Assembly (NCBI RefSeq): GCF_040802235.1 | Contig: NC_133158.1 | Coordinates: forward strand, 20,277,001-20,341,000 | Length of the DNA: 64,000 nt | Reading direction: 5' to 3' | DNA from: Manis javanica | Taxonomy: Eukaryota > Chordata > Mammalia > Pholidota > Manidae | Shown here: one piece after another, positions 1-10,895 of the stretch | Numbering within the stretch: the stretch's first letter is position 1 | How the letters are laid out: each line of letters starts with the position of its first letter | The notes under the pieces: generated by a model | The model's input: only the letters and a program-made list of their open reading frames with translations | Database searches by the model: none | What the model was told of the DNA's origin: nothing | Position numbers and translations under genes: made by a program

Positions 1-183
1 CAGACAGCACACCAAGCCCTCAAGCCACCCGCTCTGGGATATGCAGGTAGGTCTCCCAGCTAAGCCAATCTCCTCTCTTTTTATTTTCATTTGTTTATTC
101 AACTTTTTCCAGCTAGATCATCAGCTCCAAGGATGAAGGCAGAAAAGAAGCTTCCTTGTTTCCAGGGAACTGACAGTAGGCAG

Positions 184-394
184 TTTTAATTAATGGGACA
201 AGAAAGAATGACACTGAAAAACAATGCTATTTATTTCAAAGGTACCCCACATCAGATTTTGTAAGCAGTTCCTGAGATGTAGCTGAAATAACCTGCCTTA
301 AAATCTGGGGGAATTTCATGTCTAAATCCCTGCCTACCACTTCAAACCAAGAGTATTGCCAGAAAGGATGTGAAATGTGCTCATTGACAAGATT
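184..394 (+). repeat. Left arm of inverted repeat IR1
   Basis: This ~211-bp segment reappears in reverse complement at 2014-2225. I aligned the two by eye at about 84% identity with about one indel. Well-conserved blocks include GAATGACACTGAAAAACA and TTTCATGTCTAAATCCCT. Similarity stops abruptly at both ends. I do not recognise the segment as a named repeat family. It could be two copies of an uncatalogued old element or an old local inverted duplication. Confidence 0.85.
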
Positions 395-710
395 CTGTCC
401 TTGTTTGCAGGAACTGACAGTGCCTGGAACTCAGCAGGTGCTGAGGAAATGTAGGGATGAGGGAGAACAGAGAAAACCATGGCACAAGCCAGCCTGCTTC
501 TCAACCTAGCAGAGACGTTGCTTGTCTGAACCCTTTTCATCCTGTGCTTGCATCTTTGTTTCCTCACCCAACACCATGGTTATCTGCTCTTCCTTGCCTT
601 TCTGGTCTGATTACACTTTGGATTTGATTCAAGGAATTTTTTTGCTTCTTACCAGAGTATGGTGGGGTGTGTGTATATGTGTGTATTTTTTACCAAAAAT
701 GTGTTTCTCA

Positions 711-930
711 TTATTTATCAAGCAGTGTACTGAAGTCTTGCCTGTAATACCTCACTGAATCCTCCTAATAAACCTGTGAAGTATTATGACTACACCCATT
801 TTCCAGAAGAGAACACTGAGACTTAAAAGACTACTTAATTTGCTCAAAGTGATATATTTAACAAACTTCAGAAAAAGGAATCTAACCTAGCTCTTTCCAA
901 GTCTGGAATCTATGCCCTCCACACTCTGTT
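711..930 (-). repeat. MIR SINE, near full length, antisense
   Basis: The order of motifs follows the reverse complement of MIR: a degenerate 'caggcactgtgctaag' part, CTCACTGAATCCTCCTAATA, then CCCATTTTCCAGAAGAGAA, then the 'acttgcccaaggtcacacag' equivalent, and a degenerate tRNA-like end near 900-925. MIRs are inactive tRNA-derived SINEs fixed before the placental radiation. Divergence is high and no poly(A) tail or target-site duplication is visible. Confidence 0.85.
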
Positions 931-1090
931 GGGAAAATATCCAACTCTGAATCTTCAGTTCATCACCTATTAGACGATGAAAACTAGATCATTTATTAGG
1001 TAATAGTCAACAGTCTATAGCTTCCAATGGGAAGGGTGGTTATATTTTTAATAGTTTCTATTCACAATCATTTTCAGAGATTTTTTTGTT

Positions 1091-1215
1091 GTGTTTAATA
1101 CTTACAACAACCTAATAAGTTGGATATTAGATTCTGGGAAAGGGGTTCAGGAAGATCAGCTGACTTGTCCAAGCTTATACAGCTTGTAAACAAAAGAATT
1201 CAAATTCTAATTCAA
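1091..1215 (-). repeat. MIR SINE fragment, antisense
   Basis: The segment contains ACTTACAACAACCTAATAAG followed by a degenerate 'agatgaggaaactgag' region, GACTTGTCCAAGCTTATACA and GAATTCAAATTC. These match, in order, the core and tRNA-like half of antisense MIR. It lies in the spacer of inverted repeat IR1. Confidence 0.65.
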
Positions 1216-2013
1216 ATATGGTTAAGATTAATCTCCCATATTTGGGCTCCTTTGTGGTTCTATCAGTCTCCCTTGGCCAGACCAGGCACATAATTGGTAA
1301 CAGTTAAGTAAATGAGTCAAAATACACTTCACAATTTCCTGCCTCACTTTAGCAGTAAGCTGGGCTCTCTGGGCTTGTGTTTATAACTTTAGGAGGATGG
1401 AGTGGTTTCATCATCATCTGCTATGTTGCAATGCTGCTTGCTCTGAATCTGCCCTGGGCTCTGTACAGGTTCTCCCAGACAAAGGCACACGCACAGTCTG
1501 TAACTGACTTGACTGCTGTCCCACACTTGGCTATCAAGGTAGTTAGCATCTGGTTAAAGGAAGTCTTTCATGAATGCATGCCTTCTAAGTCGGCCACACG
1601 ACTTGGCCTCCTGGATTTCAGTGGCTTGTTCCCAGTTTGAAGAAACTGACTACCACATGGGTGTCTGGGGGTCTGTGGCTATGCCACAGCTCTGAGCCTC
1701 TTCTCGGGAGGTCTGCGGTTTATTAACAATGTCCATCTAGCAAAAGAACAGAGAGATGACAAATTTTTGCTTGCTGGTTTTATTAAGGGGTCTTTGAGAA
1801 AATCAGAGCGATTATCACTTTCTTAAGTCATTTAATGCCAGTGGGATTTTATCCATAAAATCTTAACTGGCACCAGAATAGAAGTTAAATAATCACAATC
1901 ATTATTTTTGGAGGGAAGAGGAGGGAAAGGAAATGTTTTATTTTCCTGAGGTTGGCAGGCCTTTGAGGAAGCATCTCTCTCCTCTGTCACTTGCATAAAA
2001 AAAAAACTATAAA
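1216..2013. other. Unassigned stretch, no gene seen
   Basis: This is the rest of the IR1 spacer. It includes an 88-codon frame at 1377-1640 with no recognisable domain and no support from splice context. I see no repeat family I can name and no RNA gene. Confidence 0.5.
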
Positions 2014-2225
2014 AATCTTGTCAGAGAGAGCATTTTGCATCCTTTCTGGTAATACTCATGGTTTAAAGTGGCAGATAGGGATTTAGACATGAAAATTTCC
2101 CCAGATTTTAAGGCAAGTTGTTTCAGCTACACTGCTAGCACCACTTACCAAACCTAGTGTTGGGTACCTTTGAAATAAATAGCTTTGTTTTTCAGTGTCA
2201 TTCTCTCCTGTCACTTTAATTAAAA
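2014..2225 (-). repeat. Right arm of inverted repeat IR1
   Basis: This is the reverse complement of 184-394 at about 84% identity. The arms are separated by about 1.62 kb that holds one complete MIR and one MIR fragment. Pairing of the arms would give a long imperfect hairpin. A 158-codon minus-strand frame (2083-2559) runs through the arm but has no domain and is treated as fortuitous. Confidence 0.85.
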
Positions 2226-2681
2226 CAAATAACAGACATACTGAAGAATACGAAAAGCAATTGGCAGCTTCACTCATTTTGTATGCTTGCCAGTTTCTTA
2301 AAGGCTTTTGAAAGAAAAAAACTTTAAAGTGACATTCTGTGATCCAGGCACTGCTCTTTGTGAATTTCTCCCACACTCTTAGGAGATCCTTGGGGCACAT
2401 AAAGCAACTCACCCATCTCTCCTTTCCCCCAATTTCTGATCCAGTTTGGCCTAGAGTGATGTGGGAAGAAGTGAGTGGAAGTTTGGAACAGAAAACGACC
2501 TTAGTTCTCAGGCAGATACAGCTGTCTTTCAGGGTCTGTTTATGTTTAAGTGGACTCAAGGGAGGTCTTCGTTGAAACTGAAGGGGTTCTGCATACTGCA
2601 GGCAGTCCGACTCTCACTACTCCAGGCTGAGTGTGTGAATAGTAGGTGCACATTCAGTAGGTAGCGTAGACTACTGACTGA

Positions 2682-2834
2682 GAAGTGGCACTGCGGCCAG
2701 ACCCATCTGGCTTCCAAATTCTGCTCTGACACAGGTACTTGACCTTGGGCAAAGCCCTGGATGACTCTGATTTTCAGAGTCTTCATCTGTTTTGCTGAGA
2801 TAATAATAGCCCCTCCCTAAAATTGTTGCGCAGA
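2682..2834 (+). repeat. MIR SINE fragment, sense
   Basis: The order is sense MIR: 'ccagactgcctgg'-like GCCAGACCCATCTGGC, TTCTGCTCTGACA, ACTTGACCTTGGGCAAAGCC, CTTCATCTGT and GATAATAATAGC. The tRNA-like 5' half and the core are both recognisable. It is directly followed by an L2 3' end in the same orientation. Confidence 0.9.
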
Positions 2835-2835
2835 A

Positions 2836-2941
2836 TATAAGCTCCCTAAGATGAAGGAGTATTTTCTGTTTCATTCACTAATATACCTATGTGCCACCAC
2901 AGGGTATATAGGACATTGTGTTCAATAAATATTTATTTGGA
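2836..2941 (+). repeat. L2 LINE 3' end, sense
   Basis: The segment reads ATATAAGCTCCCTAAGATGA, TTCTGTTTCATTCACTAATA and TTCAATAAATATTTATTTGG. This is the characteristic order of the L2 3' terminus ('taagctcc...ttgttcactg...caataaatatttgttgaatga'). Only the terminal ~100 bp is present. Confidence 0.85.
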
Positions 2942-4939
2942 ATAGTGAGTAGTTGATTTTGTATCAATTTTATTTTATTAATAAAACAATAATTAATATT
3001 TACGCAGAATATTTAAATACTAACATTAAATTTTTATATTTAATAAACACTATTTAGAATGAACCAATTCATTTTTTAGAATAAATGAGATACAGTAAAT
3101 TTCTTAGTATAACTGCCAGTCTAATAAGTGCCAATAAATGATATTTGGTATTATTATTATTTTTATTATTATTCAACCCATGTGTTTTAAATTGGCTTCA
3201 TTTTACAGACTAAGCAGGACATATGATTGACACCTCTTTCATTCTTTTACCTGAAGCTTTATTCTCTTAAACATGTTCCAAGTCTTTGAAACTTAAATTT
3301 CAGTGACAAAATTTTAATACTTACTGAGCACAATGATTGTGTTCACTGTTGGCAGTTATGCAAAAAAAAAATTTTTCATGAGAAGAATGTATTTGTATTT
3401 TAAATGGGAAAAATAGATGCTGACACTTTTCACCCTGCAGAGTTTAATGACCCAAATCATCTCTTTAGTTGAGTTTTAACAACTAAAATGATGAGGAGCT
3501 TTAAGAATTCTGCGAATAAATTCACTGCTCCAATTTTGTCTAACCTTTCTAGTATTTCTTCACTTCACTTTTATTTCATTTACTTACATAAGTTTGCAAA
3601 GCTTTGTTGAAACTTAAGGGGGTTTTCTCTCCCCCTCTTTTTCAAAGTTGCTGTACTCTCTGATTCACCGCCCCATGCCTTAGGTTGTGCTTTCAGCTTA
3701 CAAAGGGAAGCTTCCATACTGAACTACAGACCCTGGTAACCAGAAGTGAGCGAGGGCAGGGTAAGAGCTGGGAGAAGGGCACAGAGTTAGGACTGGGTGG
3801 CAGCAGAGAGGGACAAGGGAGGGGCTGTTTTCAGGCTGGTCCTCTCAGAGAGGCAGTAGCATTGGATGGAGTTTCAGACACCAGGGCACTGTTCCTTAAA
3901 ATATCATAGGAAGAGTCCTCATACCAACTACCTATTACAACTTAGATTCCTGGGCCACAAAACAGAAGTTTTGTGATAGAGGACAGAAAGCTATTATTTA
4001 AAAAATAAGTCTTCACGTGGACACCCTCAGCACCAAGGCAAACAAACCAAGGACAACCTGGATGAGCGATCACAGCTGGGGTTACAGCCATCAGACCCCA
4101 GGCCCTTTTATATGAGTAATATTTTATAAAACCTTCTTAAATATCTTAGATCATTTGTAGAAAATGTAACCTACCTATGATTATGGGGCCAAAAAATCCA
4201 CATACTTTCTTAACTGTAATAAAAATAAGAAATCAAACAAAAGCAATTTATAATAAATATGCATTTTATAATGTAAGTGTTCCTACCCAACCACACTGGA
4301 AGACAGTGAAGCAGTTCATGCTAGCCCTCAGACATGATATTACCATATATGTAATAGCTATGAAAAGTGTTGGTCCAGTCACATTTTGTGTTGGCAAATC
4401 AAAAATGTAAGGCACCACCAATGTCATTAGTGTTACAAATTTCCAAAATGATGAAGAGCTCTTAGTAAAGATTTTAACAGGATACAATCTTCCCCTCGAC
4501 TCCATCGTGGCTGCATTCTTGGCAAAATCAGGTACATATAAAAATAGTGCTAAGAACTCTTTGTCTTTATAGATCATATGGAATTAGTTTCTTAGCTCAA
4601 ATAATTACAAATCGGTTTTTCAGTGATAGGAATGTCCAGGGAGACATTCAAACCGCGTGCTGAATGCAGGATAGAGAGAATCCATTGTGTAGTTTCTCTC
4701 CAGTGTGACACCCTTGACTCCAACACCCAGCACCCCTGACTCCCACCCACTAAAATGCAAGTAGGATCCCCTTCGCAGACGGATCACTGTCACAGCTCAA
4801 AAACAATTTTTTCCCCAGTGTCCACTGCCATTTAGTACCACTGAACTTGAGATTTGGAACCAATGAAACACTGAGCGCAGAGCCTGGAGAACTGGCATTA
4901 GGTCACCAAGCCATGATTAAATAGCTTCTGCTTTTTCTC
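2942..4939. other. Unassigned AT-rich stretch, no gene seen
   Basis: Positions 2960-3180 are very AT-rich, with ATT/TTA runs near 3150-3175. The remainder is ordinary single-copy-like DNA. Overlapping frames at 4177-4410 (+) and 4266-4577 (-) are short and carry no domain I recognise. No named repeat could be supported. Confidence 0.5.
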
Positions 4940-5135
4940 TGTGTACTGCCAGCAATCTAGGATGTGAAGTTCTTTACATCCAGTAAGTAATTTCATTGTC
5001 ATAACTGCCCTTTGAAGTCAGTTTAAAGCCCTCCCTTTACAGATAAAGAAACGGATGTTTGAGGCTAAGTAGCCTGTTCCAGGTCCCTGAGTGGGACAGC
5101 TGATATAAGAACTTAAGTGTGCCTGATGTCTGAGG
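4940..5135 (-). repeat. MIR SINE, antisense
   Basis: Antisense MIR order: GTTCTTTACATCCAGTAAGT, ATTTCATTGTCATAACTGCC, CTTTACAGATAAAGAAACGG, TTTGAGGCTAAGTAGCC, then CCTGAGTGGGACAGCTGA. The core and tRNA-related half are both present. Confidence 0.85.
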
Positions 5136-5689
5136 TGTGATCTTCCCACCACACCATTGGCAGTGCCAGTGTATGGTGAAAGAGCCCAGAGGGAAAAAGA
5201 GAAGTTCAAGGTTTGAGTAAAACACAGAGCAACAAATTTAACAGTACTGAAGGCTGGAAATAGACACACTCTTTTTTTAATGGAACTTCAGTATGTGTGA
5301 ATGGATCGTGTTAGTTCAGGAGAGGAACTGAGTGTCAGTTGTGCTTTTGCTATGGTTGCCCTTAACCACCAAAGCGCCCAAACTTCCTGGGCATTGCCCT
5401 GTGCTCAGGGTGCCACTGCTGTGCCAGAGGGTCTTCTTGGGATCTGTTCACCCACAGCTGGAGGGGTTCCTCGCAGCTGGGCTTCATAGGGCTCCTCCTC
5501 TGTGCTCCTGCTCCTGTTCCAGCTGTTACCTGTTACTTGCTGCTCGACACACAGTGGGGGCAGAGGAAGGGCACACCCTGTGTTTCCCGTTCAGCTGCAG
5601 ACTTAAGCAGATGCTGTGTCTACAGGCCTTCCCAGTGACCCTGCCCCTCATTTGGTGCAGGGACCTCAAATGATCTAGACCCAGAGTGT
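5136..5689. other. Unassigned stretch, no gene seen
   Basis: The sequence is moderately GC-rich, with a 113-codon plus-strand frame at 5332-5673. The frame contains a Cys/Ser-rich run but no known domain. I see no supporting splice or promoter context and treat the frame as fortuitous. Confidence 0.45.
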
Positions 5690-6020
5690 CCTCCTGCCTC
5701 TTCCCCTGGCTTAGAGGCCTTTTGTTTAGTTTTCTCTCCTGTTCTCTTCCCCAGCTTCTAAGTGTTGAAGGTGACAAGTTTTGTTGCCTTTCCTCCAGGG
5801 GCTTTGGGTTTTTGTTCCAAGGGAAAGATCCTTTCCCCTCTTTCCCTTTGCCTTCTAAGGATATCTGTCATTGTATTTAGGGCTCACTCAGATAACTGAG
5901 GACGACTTCACCTTGAGATCTTAAACTTAATGACCTCTGCAGAGACCTCTCTCCATTCACCGTCTCTGGGGACTAGGACATAGACTTACCTTTTGGAGGC
6001 CACCATTCAACCCACTATAG
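5690..6020 (-). mobile_element. Old LTR fragment, MLT1-like, antisense
   Basis: Read on the minus strand the segment opens with TATAGTGGGTTGAATGGTGG and continues through a 'tctttgcagatgtaattagttaag'-like part (CTCTGCAGAGGTCATTAAG) and a 'tccttagaag' part. That order resembles the 5' half of MLT1-type ERVL-MaLR solitary LTRs. The upstream half (5690-5860) is much more degenerate. No retroviral coding sequence is present. Confidence 0.45.
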
Positions 6021-6045
6021 GAAAGAAGTTGAACTCTGTATGTAT

Positions 6046-6620
6046 GAAAATATCTTTTTTTTCTACCTTTGTTCGATAGTTTTCCAGGGTACAGAATTAT
6101 AGATTTAAAATAACTTTCCCTTTAGATATTGAAACCACTGTAATGTGGATAAGGAGTCTGATACCAGTATGATGTATGTCTCCCAAAACATTTTTTATTT
6201 CTTAAAATTATTGAGATTTTCCTGTTATCTGTGGTATTCTCACATTTCACAGTTATCTGTCTGGCTAGGGTCTATTCCACTCAATGGGTTGGGTATTTAT
6301 GGCAGTTCATTTATTTATTTAAAAAATTTCCTACCTTGATCCTTGGCAATTATTTTTAATTTGTAAGAATTCCTTCTTATTCCCCGACTGTTCCTTCTTA
6401 GTGGTACTCTATTCTTGCTTTCTGGTTGCAAGAGCCCTAAGATTTCCCTGACAGCAGTAACAAGGATTTATAAGCTTCTTTTTGTTTTTTTAAAAATACT
6501 ATTCCAGTTTCCTATTTATCTTGATTTGCCCCCTCAGATTGCAAGCTTTCATCAAATGTCTAAAGTTTCTGGATTATCTATTACAATTTAAGGATAAGGC
6601 AATCAGTCAGCCAATGGGAA
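6046..6620. mobile_element. Possible degraded L1M fragment
   Basis: The phrase GTTTTCCAGGGTACAGAATT and the following degenerate text resemble an ancient L1M-type internal region that recurs in mammalian genomes. Similarity fades after about 6,200. This is a weak call. Confidence 0.3.
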
Positions 6621-7867
6621 GCTTTATGTTCGTATGTGGGTCTGCGGACTGCATATGCTTTCCTATAGACTGAGTAGTAAGGACCCAGCCTCCCACCATG
6701 GAATTCCTAAATACCAGAAGGCAGAGCTATTGACATTGGGATATTGACACCCACACTGATAGACTTAGTTCTCAGATCTTTTTTAGAATGATCTTCTAGT
6801 TTCCCTAAAGGAAATAAATCCCTGGCTGGCAGGCATTTCTCATGCAGGGGTGGAGAAGGTTTGGCTCAATCTATTTTTGGCCTGTCCTCTTACTTCCATA
6901 GTCTTGTAACCACCATTTCTGAGCTTCCACATTGCCCAGCATCCTTGCTGTCCCTTCCCTCAGTCGCTGACCCTCTTTAGGTCTCTTTGTTTCTTCCAAC
7001 CTGCATTCCTCATCCCTGCTCTTTCCATCACTGTTTTTTATTTCCCCAAACAGACCCTTGTATCTTGTCCATTTGTGAGTCTTTTATGTTCTCACCGTTG
7101 TAGGGAGTTTATTCATTTTCAATTTCTTTACCACAGTTTTAATGGTGTCTTGGGAAGGAGAGCACATAATGCATGACGTCAGCTCATCATCCTGAGTCAC
7201 GTACTATAGTACTGTTCCGTGAGGCTGTCTGGTGTATATCCCAGGAGCAAGACGACTTTTTAAAGGGTTTGTGTTGGGACATGGAGACAATGTGGAAATT
7301 ACGTGCAATAAATTAGATGAAGACGCATATGATGAGCCTGGTAGGATATAAATAAATGATAGTTTCTAATTTTAGTTTAAGAATTTCTCAAAAATCTATA
7401 CTTCTTGGTCACACAAGACTAAGTGCCACAGACTGTCTGCCAAGAATCAGAATCTCAAAGAGACAGAGCGGCATATGTATCACGCAGTCTAGATGCATAA
7501 GAACTAATGGAAACAAGAGAAACCCATGAAGAGGAAGCGCGCAGGGCACATCGGACCTAATCATCTCGTCAAGATGGGTAAAGTGAGTCTCAGCAGCAGA
7601 GGGGAAATACGAAGTTCAAAAATACTTTGAACTGAATGACAAATGTAAGCTCTTCCCACCTCAGTCACACCCATTTCTTAGCCCATTTATTGCCATTGAT
7701 GGTGATGCAAATTGATGCCTTAAGAAAAGCAGGTGAGTAGAAAGATTTACTAGCAAAGGGGACATGGAGGGTGGGCCTGTGAGGCTCACTCTTTCCTTGA
7801 CATTCACAAGATATTGCTGAACAACTACTCTGTACTCTATGACGCCGTTAGAATAACCTGTGACTGA
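6621..7867. other. Unassigned stretch, no gene seen
   Basis: I find no named repeat or coding exon here. The only item singled out is the CRE/AP-1-like pair at 7174-7199. Confidence 0.45.
7174..7199. promoter_or_regulatory. CRE-like and AP-1-like motif pair
   Basis: A perfect cAMP-response-element palindrome TGACGTCA lies at 7174-7181, and a perfect AP-1 site TGAGTCA lies at 7193-7199. The CRE contains a CpG, and intact 8-mers of this kind are depleted in mammalian DNA. CRE and AP-1 sites bind bZIP factors (CREB/ATF, FOS/JUN). No promoter or gene is seen nearby, so function is unproven and chance is possible. Confidence 0.3.
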
Positions 7868-8006
7868 GTGCCTGTTTTTCTGTGAAATGAGTATAAAAAT
7901 AGTATCTACTTCATAGAATTCACATGTGAATTGAGTAAATTAATGCACATGAAGTGCTCAGTAAAGTGCCTGAAATGACTAAATGCTTAACTGATTTTAT
8001 TATTAA
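7868..8006 (+). repeat. MIR SINE 3' half, sense
   Basis: The order CTGTGAAATGAGTATAAAAA, TAGTATCTACTTCATAGAAT, GTGAATTGAGTAAATTAATG and AAGTGCTCAGTAAAGTGCC matches the sense MIR core and 3' tail ('ctgtaaaatggggataataatagtacctacctcatag...gcgcttagaacagtgcc'). Confidence 0.85.
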
Positions 8007-8242
8007 GATTAACCAAAATATCTGGCCTTTGAGGATCTCAAGTAGGAGAGAAATAAATGTGTAAACTAATATCGACATTACAATATAAAATACACGTTAG
8101 GAACACAAAACAGATCAGTGATTTATATAAAAACCAAGATGGTACATATAAGCCCACATGTGCCAATATTATATTAAATATAACAATTAAAAGACAAAGA
8201 TTGTCCAACTAGATTAAAGATAAACTTGAACATATAATGCTT

Positions 8243-8430
8243 ATTTCTCCACAATTTGTCCCCCAACCCCCACACAAATGGAAAGAGGGGTGTAGGCTTA
8301 GCTCTTAGTGGTGTCTGCGTTTTCCAGGGAAGTGCTTCCTGACCTGGGATCTGGGGGAATGCCGATGGCCTTGCACAGTGCAGCCTCCTGCACTGACTGT
8401 ATTTGACGGCCAGTAGTTAAGGGTGGGCTT
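8243..8430 (+). repeat. Left arm (copy A) of high-identity inverted repeat IR2
   Basis: These 188 bp reappear as the exact reverse complement of 9213-9400 with 8 differences and no indel (about 96% identity). All eight differences are transitions, and two look like CpG decay in this copy (CAAATGG against CAAACGG, CCTTGCAC against CCTCGCAC). The unit holds several CpGs, for instance in GGAATGCCGATGGCC and TTTGACGGCC. I do not recognise a repeat family or gene in it. Copy B starts 4 bp after this arm. Confidence 0.95.
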
Positions 8431-8434
8431 AACT

Positions 8435-8504
8435 CTATTTGACTCTGCTGCATTTCTCCACAATTTGTCCCTCAACCCCCACACAAAAGAGGGGTGTAGG
8501 CTTA
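8435..8504 (+). repeat. Partial direct copy (copy B) of the IR2 unit
   Basis: About 70 bp repeat the start of the IR2 unit in the same orientation as copy A. This includes a short upstream part (CTATTTGACTCTGCTGC) that is otherwise found only beside copy C at 9401-9420. B lacks 5 bp after CACACAAA compared with A. It shares GAGGGGTG with A rather than GAAGGGTG of C. It ends at GGCTTA and runs straight into a TATATAAAAG string. Confidence 0.92.
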
Positions 8505-8961
8505 TATAAAAGGCCAGAGAAAGGCTGAAAATAAGACACTACAAAAAGACAGACCATGAAAACACTAACAAAAAGAAAGCTATGGATCAAGTAAGTTTTT
8601 CTTTGCACACAGTTATACAAAGCTGAGTGCCGAGGAGCTGATAGAATGACACTGCTCTCATCTGCCCCTGTTCCAAATAGGATTTTGCTGCCAGCTGTCA
8701 CCATTTCCAGGTCGTGGGAAGGACAAGAAAGAGTGTGAAATGTACCCACCCAACATTTTTAGCTGCTTAGAATTGTACCCATTGCTTCTGCTCGAATTAC
8801 ACTTAATCATATTGCTGCAACTAATTGCTAGGACAGCCCCAAACTACAGTCACTCTATCAGCAGGCATGGGTCAGGATGAACTCGTAGTGTGGGGCAATT
8901 CTTGTAGTAAATGAAGACTTTTTTTTAAAATATAGGAAAAAGGAGAGCGGACATTTCAATG

Positions 8962-9072
8962 TGCCATTTTCCAGGAGGAGAACTGGCTTTCAGAGAAACA
9001 GGTTTAGCCTCTCCACTCCCACACAGCTAATAACTAGATGGCCTCAAGTCCTTGGCTTTCAGATTCAAGGGC
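8962..9072 (-). repeat. Possible MIR fragment, antisense
   Basis: GCCATTTTCCAGGAGGAGAA, then CAGAGAAACAGG, CCCACACAGCTAATAACTAG and CAGATTCAAGGG follow the order of an antisense MIR core and tRNA-like half. Divergence is high. It lies in the spacer between IR2 copies B and C. Confidence 0.5.
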
Positions 9073-9212
9073 TTGGCTCTTCAGCAGTTGTGACACTGCC
9101 CTCTGCATCTCCTTTCCACATCCATCCATCCACCCATCTCTCACTGGTTTTGGGAGCAGGCCTGAAAAGGCAGGAGAAGAGCAGTACAGCAGCAGAGTCC
9201 AGCAGCTACAGG

Positions 9213-9420
9213 AAGCCCACCCTTAACTACTGGCCGTCAAATACAGTCAGTGCAGGAGGCTGCACTGTGCGAGGCCATCGGCATTCCCCCAGATCCCAGG
9301 TCAGGGAGCACTTCCCTGGAGAACGCAAACACCACTGAGAGCTAAGCCTACACCCTTCTTTCCGTTTGTGTGGGGGTTGGGGAACAAATTGTGGAGAAAT
9401 GCAGCAAAGAGTCAAATAGG
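9213..9420 (-). repeat. Right arm (copy C) of high-identity inverted repeat IR2
   Basis: Positions 9213-9400 are the inverted counterpart of copy A; 9401-9420 extend the match to the upstream part of copy B. The spacer between A and C is 782 bp. Two CpGs lost in A are kept here. A 125-codon plus frame (8961-9338) runs into this arm and a 62-codon minus frame (9227-9415) lies within it. Neither shows a domain, and both are treated as fortuitous. Confidence 0.95.
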
Positions 9421-10895
9421 AAGTTCTGCTTTCTTATATCACTATTAATATACTAAACTCCATAAACTTTTCATCGTAATCACTATCATTCTGAAAGCAC
9501 GAGAAAAAGGAATTTGTTTAGCCTGAAAGAGCATGTAGAATTAATACATGCCCCCCGAAGTATAGAGTTAGTCCCCCCAGAAACCAATTCCAAAGCAGCT
9601 ACCAAACGTGAAGGGAGAGACAGGGGAAGAAAAAGAAAGAAGTGAGGAGGGAAGACTGGGAAGGTTTCCTTCGCATACTCTTGATTTTAAACTGTCTCCA
9701 TTTGGTATGCCGAGTTTGGTCCCCTCCAGAGCTCTGTCCTACTGATGCTTTTATTTCAACTCCCCAAAATATCCCTAAGCCTGAGAAGACTTCATAGGTT
9801 AATTTTGGTTGCCAGGGAAACTGCCTGGATTTGCATAGACTCCCAGTGAGTCCTGAAGGCAATCCCGGCAGATGGGAGGGCCCACAACAGCAATAGTCTC
9901 TAAAGGCCGCAGCCCTACACCATCAGCCTTCACTCTATTTCCAGGTCCAGTCTACTTGCCTCTCATATCCTTTAAATTCTGAGGTGTTCCTGGGAGAGAG
10001 GATTAAGGGGAACATACCCTGAATCCAGTTTTACTGCATGTTAAATGCCTTATTTGCACACTCAGGAATCTTGTGTCACCTTTTTTGCCTTTGGCTAGAT
10101 TTATTTTGGACTGTTTAAAAGCACATCAATATGACTTCATAACTGAGCGATAATCTGACAGAATAAAAGTAAGGTAATGACTGAAGTGCGAACTACTGTT
10201 TTCTAACTCTATGCCCCTTAGGAATGACATATCTATAATTCACTGTTTTTTCATTATTCATTTTAATAGTTTTTTAGTCTGTTCTTAAAATTAGCCATAC
10301 AATGTAACAGATTAGAGGAAAATGATGAAGTGACAAGATGCAGATGGAAATGGTCACTCATAAGCATGTAGGTCTATTTAATTAAAAATAAAGCCAAATC
10401 AATGGAGGCCTTCTTTGGGGGGCAAAATAAAAACTCTGATGGTACATACTTATGTTTATATTCTCCTTATGTTAAGTTCTCTGGATGTTGGTTTTGAAGA
10501 AGCAGTGGAGTGAGAGTATTTTTTCCTCTTTGATCCTGTTCTATACATTCCTAGATGGAAAATGTTAAAATTACACTGGGTTGTATCAGATGAAGGCAAT
10601 GTGGCCCCAAACACTTCAACACTTAACAGAGTTTCCTCAACAAGGAAAGATGGGAGAAAGACTGACTGAACCTTGTTCACCTTGAAATATTATGATTTTA
10701 TCCAGTTATTAGGGAACACAACATTCTGTAAGTAGCCATTAGACCCAAACATGCAGTTATATTTTGCTCTGAAACATGGCATAGGGCACACGTGTTATTT
10801 TGGCCGCCTAGCATCTACTTGCCCTTTTTTTAACTGTAGTTTTTTTCACTGGGAGGGCCAGTCCTCTGAACTCTCATACAAGGTGCCTCTGGTAG
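9421..10895. other. Unassigned stretch, no gene seen
   Basis: No named repeat or exon could be supported. Short frames at 9599-9862 (-), 10456-10680 (-) and 10751-10999 (+) have no domain signal. The stretch may be single-copy DNA or repeats too decayed to recognise by eye. Confidence 0.45.

Noticed and set aside
2083..2559. 158-codon minus-strand open frame
   Set aside because: It crosses an inverted-repeat arm whose partner copy lacks the same frame. There is no domain and no conserved start context.
5332..5673. 113-codon frame with a Cys/Ser-rich run suggesting a secreted peptide
   Set aside because: No signal peptide context or splice structure. Overlapping frames on both strands are equally open, as expected from GC-richer non-coding DNA.
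8435..8520. TATATAAAAG string right after copy B, resembling a TATA box
   Set aside because: There is no initiator, downstream exon or CpG-rich context. A TATA-like string is common in AT-rich DNA.
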